Shown here: piece by piece, positions 8,258-14,008 of the stretch
How the letters are laid out: every line of letters begins with the position of its first letter
Position numbering within the stretch: the stretch's first letter is position 1
NCBI RefSeq assembly: GCF_011068285.1
Contig: NZ_CP049616.1
Span: forward strand, 3,616,001-3,680,000
Source: Flagellimonas oceani
GTDB lineage: Bacteria; Bacteroidota; Bacteroidia; Flavobacteriales; Flavobacteriaceae
Length of the DNA: 64,000 bases
Direction of reading: 5' to 3'
Position numbers and translations under genes: made by a program
Notes under the pieces: generated by a model
What the model was told of the DNA's origin: nothing
The model's database searches: none
What the model saw: the letters and a program-made list of their open reading frames with translations, nothing else

Positions 8258-8481
8258 AACCCACGATCCGCGCAGCTACTATGATTATTGGAACACGTTT
8301 GCGCCGGACAACGGGGGCGGCGGTGCCGGAGAAGACACCGAGCCCTTTGTGGAAGTGGGCGAAGGAAAATTTGGTGGCCCCGGAACGGACGGTATTTTAA
8401 AGGCCACAACCATTACAGGCAAAAATGCCGACTGCCCCGAGGAAAACACCCTCCTGCCTATTAATGAGGAGGATGAAAAAA
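8258..8481 (+). repeat. Junction repeat, copy in cassette 2
   Basis: The longest downstream copy: it begins at HDPRSYYDYWNTFAPDN, includes the Gly-rich stretch GGGGAGED and runs to LLPINEEDEKI. It matches the lead gene almost base by base, with mostly synonymous differences, before the two sequences diverge into unrelated domains. Confidence 0.85.
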
Positions 8482-9071
8482 TCATAAACAACCTTACAGG
8501 GAAAGCAAAGTGTGTTTATGATAAGTTGAAATCTAGTAATGGAAATCTATTTAACGAAACTATTGGAGCATTTATTGATGATCCAGAATATAATCTAACC
8601 CTTAAAACAGGAAATTGTATCACCACAAATGACGCTTGTACAAATCCTGGAGATCTTAATAACATTGTAATTACGTTAGAAGATGTTAATCAAAGTCCTA
8701 TTGGGATTGCGGCATTAATTTTACATGAAGCCATACATGCCGAACTTTACCGCTATGTAAGTAGATTTAAATCTGGTGAAGACCCCAACAATAGGGCAAG
8801 ATTGTTTCAGCTTTATAAGTTTTATAAAGAGCAAGAACTTGGCATAGGGAACATTCAACATGTTTATATGACGGAAAATTATATCAACCCCATCGCTGTC
8901 TCACTAAGGAGTTTAGACGGTAATAAGTATCCTTTAGATTATTACAAAAGTTTTGCTTGGGATGGTTTGCGCGAATGGGATGCCAATAATCTCCTCTCAA
9001 TGGAAATGAACAATGATTACTACAGTTATCGAAATACTGTGATAAATAATTCTAATTTAGACTGTAATTAA
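8349..9071 (+). CDS. Orphan C-terminal cassette 2 (zincin domain), no ATG start
   Basis: The frame is open from 8250 but has no ATG; the GTG at 8349 is an internal Val of the junction segment, so translation on its own is doubtful. After PINEEDEKI comes a domain with LHEAIHAELYRYV (HExxH), then a conserved His 41 residues further (IQHVYMT), INPIAVSL and YYKSFAWDGL. These match the lead gene and cassette 3 while most other residues differ. Zinc peptidase-like domain inferred. The variable part is AT-rich. Followed after 8 bases by a lipoprotein gene. Confidence 0.65.
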   Translation: MEVGEGKFGGPGTDGILKATTITGKNADCPEENTLLPINEEDEKIINNLTGKAKCVYDKLKSSNGNLFNETIGAFIDDPEYNLTLKTGNCITTNDACTNPGDLNNIVITLEDVNQSPIGIAALILHEAIHAELYRYVSRFKSGEDPNNRARLFQLYKFYKEQELGIGNIQHVYMTENYINPIAVSLRSLDGNKYPLDYYKSFAWDGLREWDANNLLSMEMNNDYYSYRNTVINNSNLDCN

Positions 9072-9079
9072 AGCTTAAT

Positions 9080-9709
9080 ATGAGTTTTTTCTTAGAAAAC
9101 AGAAGAGCATGTAGCAAATCAATTTTTTTAAAATTGATAGTACTTCCATTATTCCTTGCTGTTATAGGTTGTGCCGATAGCAAATATAAGACCGCAACAA
9201 ATGATATAATTGTATTGGTTGTGGAAAAGGAAGCTTTTTCTATTCCTCCTTTGCCACCTCCGCGGCCAAATGATGCTGATGAGGCTAATTGGGCAGAATT
9301 GCACAAGACGTATGATTCGATAAACGACCGTGAACGAGATGTGAAAATAATACCAACATATTTGGAAGTTGATTTTTCGGAGCTTCCCAAGGATATTCCA
9401 AATAAGTATATGATGCTTGGTGAAGAAACAAGTGAAGAAAAGAAAATCGATATAGCTATGCTTAACAAACATAGTAGGCTTAATATAATTCCTGTAGATT
9501 CTTTTCTATTTGGAAAGGAAAACAAACAAATAGGAACTCATACGTGGACCTTACAGTTTTCAGATATTTTTTTCAGCAAAAAGGGAACCTTGGCGGCTTT
9601 GATTTTAATTAAAAACAACGGAAGTTCTGGTTCTCGTGTTTTTTTGGGCTTGGAAAAAATAAATAATAAATGGAAAATAGCTTTTAAAAAAGAACTTGAA
9701 ATATCATAA
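9080..9709 (+). CDS. Putative lipoprotein paired with cassette 2
   Basis: 209 residues. A long n-region (MSFFLENRRACSKS) precedes a hydrophobic stretch and lipobox LAVIGC at about residue 31. A Pro-rich segment (IPPLPPPRP) follows, then an unrecognised domain ending KINNKWKIAFKKELEIS, a strand pattern seen in Bacteroidota immunity-like and lipoprotein families. Proper ATG 8 bases after cassette 2. The gene overlaps the first frame of cassette 3 by 14 bases. Candidate immunity protein by position only. Confidence 0.6.
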   Translation: MSFFLENRRACSKSIFLKLIVLPLFLAVIGCADSKYKTATNDIIVLVVEKEAFSIPPLPPPRPNDADEANWAELHKTYDSINDRERDVKIIPTYLEVDFSELPKDIPNKYMMLGEETSEEKKIDIAMLNKHSRLNIIPVDSFLFGKENKQIGTHTWTLQFSDIFFSKKGTLAALILIKNNGSSGSRVFLGLEKINNKWKIAFKKELEIS

Positions 9710-10565
9710 GGCTAAGCTTGTGCATACCTCTTACTTTTTTGCTCAATTAATAAGCAATTATAGGTTTGAACAAGATGTTCGCTCCAAGTTCGGTGGTTTT
9801 GGGACTGACGGCATATGGAAAAGGGCACTGACGGGCAAGAACGACGACTGCCCCGAGGAGGATACCTTGTTGCCAATTAATGAGGAGGATGAAAAAATTG
9901 ATATAGACGTATCCGTAGATCCATGTGTAGAAGGCATTATTAACAAATTAAAAACCAAGGATATGCAAAACCTGACCGTTCCTGACATTGGACAATTGGA
10001 TGGAACAGGACATTTATCGCAAGGCATCTTGGATTTGTTTGATTCTTCTGGCAATTTTGATTTGGTTTTTAAGGTCGAAGAGGCTGGTTATAGCAATGGT
10101 ATTCCTAGAACGGCCAAAACACAAAAAACTGAAGGAAAAATGGAATGGACCATTACACTTGATGATGATTATGTGAACAATGCCACACAGCTATCCATAG
10201 CCAGATCCATAATACATGAAAGTGTGCATGCTTTTGTTGGAATGATTCTTAATTCTAATAATACATCGGACATGGCCATATCATTGCAAAGTCTTTATAC
10301 CCATTACAAATCTAACAACCCAGACAAACTAGTACAGAATCTTACACAACATGAATTTATGTCCCAATATGTAGATGCCATGGCAGTTTCACTATCTGTC
10401 TGGGACAACAAACAACAGAGTATGGAATACTATAAGAAACTTTGTTGGGCGGGGTTGGAAAGTTCATCAGTCTATCAGGCTCAATTAAATAAAAATGAAA
10501 TTCAGGAAACTATACAAAATGAAGCTACAAATTCAGTCAATGCAAAAGGTCAAGAGTGTGATTAA
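9696..10565 (+). CDS. Orphan C-terminal cassette 3 (zincin domain), no ATG start
   Basis: The frame starts with a TTG inside the previous gene and has no ATG and no signal peptide. The first about 30 residues look like translated intergenic sequence; homology begins at KFGGFGTDGIW and continues DCPEEDTLLPINEEDEKI. The domain contains IIHESVHAFVGMI (HExxH), a conserved His 41 residues later (TQHEFMSQ), DAMAVSLSVWDN and YYKKLCWAGLE. Closest in the array to the zincin tail remnant at 10980-11159 (WDNKQQS is identical). Silent module of the same type as cassettes 1 and 2. Confidence 0.65.
   Translation: MKYHKAKLVHTSYFFAQLISNYRFEQDVRSKFGGFGTDGIWKRALTGKNDDCPEEDTLLPINEEDEKIDIDVSVDPCVEGIINKLKTKDMQNLTVPDIGQLDGTGHLSQGILDLFDSSGNFDLVFKVEEAGYSNGIPRTAKTQKTEGKMEWTITLDDDYVNNATQLSIARSIIHESVHAFVGMILNSNNTSDMAISLQSLYTHYKSNNPDKLVQNLTQHEFMSQYVDAMAVSLSVWDNKQQSMEYYKKLCWAGLESSSVYQAQLNKNEIQETIQNEATNSVNAKGQECD
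9784..9900 (+). repeat. Junction repeat, shortest and most diverged copy (cassette 3)
   Basis: Encodes SKFGGFGTDGIWKRALTGKN, DDCPEEDTLLPINEEDEKI. Only the second half of the junction is retained, and it has more substitutions than the other copies. Confidence 0.75.
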
Positions 10566-10947
10566 AAATCATAATAAACAACTCATTTATATTGGATTAC
10601 TTATTATATTTCAGTGTTTTAACAGCTGTAAGACTATTTATAATAAAGAGAACCATAAAACTACCAAACACTCTACTAGTAATGGAACCTATTTAAATGT
10701 ACAATTATTTGACTTTTATAGTAAGACTGACCCCTTGCCCGGATTTATAAATGTAAATGGTATTTATATTGATCCGGATTACAAAAATTTTCATCATATC
10801 TTGAAAATTGACCCAGGAAAATATAATATTAAAGGGTACTTTATATCCAAAGAGCCTTCAGTAATAACCGGGTTAAAGATTAATAAAAATGACTCTCTCG
10901 TAGTCAAATTATACTTGAAAGACAGTTCAGAAATAATCTGGGATTAA
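10540..10947 (+). CDS. Small lipoprotein paired with cassette 3
   Basis: From the ATG at 10540 (inside the end of cassette 3, 26-base overlap) the protein has 135 residues: a charged n-region, hydrophobic LIYIGLLIIFQ and lipobox CFNSC. In-frame ATGs at 10495 and 10519 are less suitable because they lengthen the n-region. The body (YLNVQLFDFYSK ... ILKIDPGKYNIKGYFISKEP ... NDSLVVKLYLKDSSEI) is beta-rich and similar in pattern to the gene at 6469, with NDSLVVKLYL against NDSIAIDFIM near the end. Both follow zincin domains, which favours an inhibitor or immunity role (inference). Confidence 0.6.
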   Translation: MQKVKSVIKNHNKQLIYIGLLIIFQCFNSCKTIYNKENHKTTKHSTSNGTYLNVQLFDFYSKTDPLPGFINVNGIYIDPDYKNFHHILKIDPGKYNIKGYFISKEPSVITGLKINKNDSLVVKLYLKDSSEIIWD

Positions 10948-10979
10948 CAATACAAATCATAACCTTCTTTTTCATTTAA

Positions 10980-11159
10980 ACAAATTTATTAAGACATACT
11001 ATTAGCTTGTGGGACAACAAACAACAAAGCATTGACTATTATGAAAATTTGGCGTGGTCAGGTGGTATGCTAGCATCCGATACTTTTGCACAATTATCAC
11101 TTCAACAACGAACAGCGATTATCAATGCAAACAATGCAAAAGGAGAAAAATGTCCATAA
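10980..11159 (+). pseudogene. Remnant: C-terminal tail of a lost zincin cassette
   Basis: About 59 codons, open from a stop at 10977 to TAA at 11157-11159, no start codon. The translation contains ISLWDNKQQSIDYYENLAWS, then GGMLASDTFAQL and ends NNAKGEKCP. It aligns with the end of cassette 3 (SVWDNKQQSMEYYKKLCWAG ... NAKGQECD). The junction segment and HExxH part are gone, so a cassette was deleted up to this point while its downstream partner gene survived. Confidence 0.75.
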
Positions 11160-11160
11160 A

Positions 11161-11709
11161 ATGATCTCTAAAGCAAAATCCCTTTTTATGCTCGTCCTTG
11201 TCTATTTTGTGACAATGTCATGCAATACCATGAAAATCAATCCCTCGAACGAGGCTTATGAAGTAATAAATTCATATTACGGTTCTAATGGTCAAAAATC
11301 ATTCGCCAAAAAAACAGTTGACATATGCCAGTATACTAAAGGACTGGACAACCTATCTGCTTGGCAAGAAGCAAATAACGATTTAGGAAATTACGATAGA
11401 CCAAAAGTTGACTTTCAATCCATGTTCTCCAATGAGGAATTTATTAGTGTTATCAGAGAATTTGTCAATCAGAGTACAGTTCAACAAAGGTTAGATAAAA
11501 ACAAGCTCAATGGAAACATAAAGCTCAGTCAAAAAGCTAAAAGTAGTATCTCTTTCCCATATATTTTTACCAATAACGGAACTAAGTATGCATTGATGTA
11601 TGAAGAAACCTATGAAGGCCCAGAAAGTGCTGCTGGAGGAATAACCATATTCAGGTTTGAGGATGGTGCTTGGGAGGATATTTTTTATTTACATCTTTGG
11701 ATAAGCTGA
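11161..11709 (+). CDS. Lipoprotein left behind by a deleted zincin cassette
   Basis: The ATG at 11161 comes one base after the stop of the zincin tail remnant and gives 182 residues; an earlier in-frame start at 11086 would run through the remnant and push the signal peptide inside. MISKAKSLFMLVLVYFVTMSC is a clear lipoprotein signal with Cys21. The body contains LDNLSAWQEANND and ends with a KYALMYEETYEGPES stretch and FEDGAWEDIFYLHLW. No family recognised. By analogy with the other cassette partners it is a candidate orphan immunity gene. Confidence 0.6.
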   Translation: MISKAKSLFMLVLVYFVTMSCNTMKINPSNEAYEVINSYYGSNGQKSFAKKTVDICQYTKGLDNLSAWQEANNDLGNYDRPKVDFQSMFSNEEFISVIREFVNQSTVQQRLDKNKLNGNIKLSQKAKSSISFPYIFTNNGTKYALMYEETYEGPESAAGGITIFRFEDGAWEDIFYLHLWIS

Positions 11710-11737
11710 GGGTAATCAATTGGTAGGCTTCTCATAA

Positions 11738-12016
11738 TCTTATTATTTTCACTTGCCTGCATACTGGAACCCAAATTATGCAGCTGAAAGAAGTGCAGAT
11801 GCTTTGGCAGGTGCATTTTTCGATTTGCAGAAATGGTTTCAGAAGCAACCTTGCAGTCAAATTAATACGGGTGTACTTGCATTGAAAATGGATCAGTTTA
11901 TAAAAGAAAATTTCCAAGAAATTGGAGGGCAGGCAACAAGAAATGCCCCTTTGGGTTGGTTAGGAACACCGAGACAATATAAAGAAGATTGGTCGGGTAC
12001 TGATGATTGTTATTAA
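11738..12016 (+). pseudogene. Remnant: C-terminal part of a cassette-1-type domain
   Basis: Open frame without ATG (only a TTG at 11753). PAYWNPNYAAERSADALAGA, FIKENFQEIGG and APLGWLGTPRQYKEDWSG match the C-terminal half of cassette 1 (FIKDEFEENGG, PPLGFLGKPTAYKVTWSG), including the final two acidic/Cys residues. The junction segment is absent. So a second cassette of the non-zincin type once stood here. Confidence 0.7.
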
Positions 12017-12024
12017 ATTTATAT

Positions 12025-12633
12025 ATGAATTCAATTTCGTGGTATTTAGTTTTATCGTGCTTAATCGCTCAGACAATGGTTATTGATGAAAGTGTTTTAT
12101 GCAAATCGTTCTCAGATGTGTTTAAAGATTCTACTTATATAGAATTAAATATGAGCAATTCTGTAGATTCTGGTCTAACATCCTACGACTATTGCACAGT
12201 TGATGAGATGGCAGGCCAATATCATTTTCTGGGATTTTCTGTAGAAAAGATAGCCGCCAAGGTAAAACTGGGAGAGGATAAAAAGTTCAAAGAAATTCTT
12301 CTAATCCTTAAGGTATGGGATGTGGAACAATTTTATCAAAAAGTTGTAGACAAATATGGTATGCCCAATACATCCAGCTTATCCAAATTTTATCTGGAAA
12401 AACATGGATTTAAATTACCCGTTGAAGTGCAAAAGGATTCTTTGAGTAAATATTACGAACAAATTCCAAAACCAGAGCTAAAAGACTTCCATGAGATTCA
12501 AAGTTTGGCGTGGTACGATATTAACAAGAAAAACAATGGTGTTTTGACCGACCTTTTGATTAAAAATAGGACAAATCCCGCCAACAATTTCCAAGAAAGA
12601 GAAATCTGGGTTTCTTTTAAACGTGCTAGGTGA
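12025..12633 (+). CDS. Hypothetical protein with signal-like N-terminus, partner of the cassette remnant
   Basis: From the ATG at 12025 the protein has 202 residues. It starts MNSISWYLVLSCLIAQTM, a short hydrophobic N-terminus that may be a signal peptide; a Cys at residue 12 lies too early for a typical lipobox. The rest is mixed, with charged segments (KVKLGEDKKFKEILL, VEVQKDSLSKYYEQI). No family recognised. It begins 8 bases after the cassette remnant and its stop overlaps the GTG of the truncated 2-TM gene at 12630. Possibly a further immunity or accessory gene. Confidence 0.5.
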   Translation: MNSISWYLVLSCLIAQTMVIDESVLCKSFSDVFKDSTYIELNMSNSVDSGLTSYDYCTVDEMAGQYHFLGFSVEKIAAKVKLGEDKKFKEILLILKVWDVEQFYQKVVDKYGMPNTSSLSKFYLEKHGFKLPVEVQKDSLSKYYEQIPKPELKDFHEIQSLAWYDINKKNNGVLTDLLIKNRTNPANNFQEREIWVSFKRAR

Positions 12634-12755
12634 TTTATTTTATCATTGCAACCATAGTATTTGTGGTTATTCTTTACATTTTGGAAGTTAAAAAACTTCA
12701 ACCTCTTCAATGGAATGGGCTCTCAATGTTTTCAAATGAAATACTTTATAAATGA
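12630..12755 (+). pseudogene. Truncated copy of the two-TM partner protein
   Basis: A GTG-started frame of 41 residues: IYFIIATIVFVVILYILEVK, then LQWNGLSMFSNEILYK. It aligns with the first two thirds of the protein at 8055 (IYFIIVTILFLVVMYILGVE ... MEWKSFKMD) and then stops; TM2 is lost. It follows a remnant of the same cassette domain, which confirms the pairing. Too short for routine gene finders. Confidence 0.7.
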
Positions 12756-12760
12756 AACAA

Positions 12761-12789
12761 AAAAAGGTGGAATCGCTTCCACTTTTTTT
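12761..12789 (+). terminator. Terminator at the right end of the cassette array
   Basis: GTGGAA, loop TCGC, TTCCAC, flanked by A-run and T7. It is close in sequence to the terminator of small-RNA copy 1 (GGTGGAA-GCTA-TTCCACC), but no 40-nt core precedes it. Confidence 0.7.
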
Positions 12790-12904
12790 GTTTTATGCTC
12801 CTTTCCCACTCATCCAAATATCCCTTGGTTTTCTTGACATTTATCAATAATCGGGCCTCTCTGAACACTTCAACCCATTTAAGGGAGTTTCATCTAAAAG
12901 CTTG

Positions 12905-12934
12905 GGCACAAAATCATCCCTTGGCTTACATTTG
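12905..12934 (+). promoter_or_regulatory. Promoter of small-RNA copy 2
   Basis: TACATTTG at 12927-12934 is a perfect TAnnTTTG -7 box, ending 5 bases before the 40-nt core. TTGG at 12902-12905 lies 21 bases upstream and can serve as -33 element. Confidence 0.6.
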
Positions 12935-12939
12935 GAGAA

Positions 12940-13010
12940 CCATAGCATAAGTAGGTTAAGTTCATGGTAAGATTTGGGGAAAGAAGCCGGAGCGTGCTCC
13001 GGCTTCTTTA
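12940..13010 (+). ncRNA. Small RNA family, copy 2: 40-nt core plus terminator hairpin
   Basis: The core 12940-12979 is identical to copy 1 at all 40 positions. The terminator is a 10-bp stem (GAAGCCGGAG / CTCCGGCTTC, loop CGTG, 12983-13006) followed by TTT. It is unrelated in sequence to the hairpins of copies 1 and 3 but in the same place. A perfect -7 box lies 5 bases upstream. The region around it (12756-13277) has no protein gene; it holds the array terminator, copies 2 and 3 and the sodA terminator. Confidence 0.7.
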
Positions 13011-13096
13011 TGTTTGACTACCAAGGTTTTATCCATTTTATCGATGAACTGCACAATTTCTTTTTTCTTTTAAACGCAAAATATTTTTTAAAACCC

Positions 13097-13127
13097 TTTG
13101 TTATTTTACACAATACCAGTATTTTAG
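13097..13127 (+). promoter_or_regulatory. Promoter of small-RNA copy 3
   Basis: TTTG at 13097-13100, a 19-base spacer, then TATTTTAG at 13120-13127, ending 5 bases before the core. Spacing is exactly that of the Bacteroidota housekeeping promoter. Confidence 0.65.
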
Positions 13128-13132
13128 TCTCG

Positions 13133-13204
13133 CCATAGCATAAGTAGGTTAAGTTTATGGTAAGATTTGGGACGAAAAGGGTGAGGACTTCCTCGCCCTT
13201 TTCT
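13133..13204 (+). ncRNA. Small RNA family, copy 3: 40-nt core plus terminator hairpin
   Basis: The core 13133-13172 differs from copies 1 and 2 only by C to T before ATGG and by the last base. The C to T change extends the possible CCAT/ATGG pairing to CCATA/TATGG. The terminator is AAAAGGGTGAGG / CCTCGCCCTTTT with a 4-base loop (13175-13202). Lies 123 bases downstream of the end of copy 2, in tandem and on the same strand. Confidence 0.7.
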
Positions 13205-13230
13205 ATTTTAAAAAAACAGAAACAAAAAAA

Positions 13231-13257
13231 GCCGTGCATTAAATGCACGGCTTTTTT
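13231..13257. terminator. Bidirectional terminator between the small RNA and sodA
   Basis: GCCGTGCATT / AATGCACGGC stem flanked by A7 on the left and T7 on the right, so it works for the minus-strand sodA transcript and for any rightward transcript. Confidence 0.85.
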
Positions 13258-13277
13258 ATTTGGTAATGAACTAGTTC

Positions 13278-13886
13278 TTATTTGCTAGCTGCATAATTTT
13301 CGGAAACTTTGTCCCAGTTGATTACATTAAAAAATGCAGAAATGTAATCCGGTCTCAAGTTTTGATAGTTCAAATAGTACGCATGTTCCCAAACATCCAA
13401 TCCCAAAATTGGGTATCCTTCGCAAGATACGCCGGGCATGATGGGGTTATCTTGGTTTGGAGTGGAGCATACTTCCACTTTTCCTCCTTTGTGCACACAA
13501 AGCCAAGCCCATCCTGATCCGAACTGGGTGGCAGCGGCATTGGAGAATTTTTCCTTGAAAGCATCAAAGGAACCAAAAGCATCGTCAATGGCAGCGGCCA
13601 ATTCTCCGGAAGGTTTTCCACCACCGTTTGGCGACATTACTTCCCAAAAAAGGCTGTGGTTAAAAAATCCGCCTCCGTTATTTCTAACAGCAGAATTGGA
13701 CATATCCAGACCAGAAAGGATATCAACGATTCCCTTTCCTTCCAAATCTGTTCCTTCAATAGCGTTGTTCAATTTAGTGGTGTATCCATTGTGGTGCTTG
13801 GTATGGTGGATTTCCATGGTCCTAGCGTCTATATGGGGTTCCAATGCATCGTATGCATAAGGTAATTTAGGTAATTCAAAAGCCAT
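13278..13886 (-). CDS. sodA: Superoxide dismutase, Fe/Mn family
   Basis: Converts superoxide to peroxide and oxygen in the cytoplasm. 202 residues. Metal ligands: H27 in [11 protein letters not shown], the His in [12 protein letters not shown], and Asp/His in [19 protein letters not shown]. The GGG before FFNHS and the NQDNP segment are more like Mn-type than Fe-type enzymes, but cambialistic use is possible. Transcribed leftwards and closed by the strong hairpin at 13231. Confidence 0.93.
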   Translation of the reverse strand: MAFELPKLPYAYDALEPHIDARTMEIHHTKHHNGYTTKLNNAIEGTDLEGKGIVDILSGLDMSNSAVRNNGGGFFNHSLFWEVMSPNGGGKPSGELAAAIDDAFGSFDAFKEKFSNAAATQFGSGWAWLCVHKGGKVEVCSTPNQDNPIMPGVSCEGYPILGLDVWEHAYYLNYQNLRPDYISAFFNVINWDKVSENYAASK

Positions 13887-14008
13887 AATTATCTTGTTTT
13901 TTTAGGTTATTACTTAATTCACGTAAAAATACGAGTTTTAACATTTATATTCCGCTAAAACCATGTTAACATCAGGTAAGGAATCCTTATTTTGCAGGAA
14001 AAACATCC

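Noticed and set aside
4631..13172. Three direct repeats as a CRISPR array
   Set aside because: The copies are 8 kb and about 150 bases apart, each with its own promoter box and hairpin terminator; no regular spacers and no cas genes.
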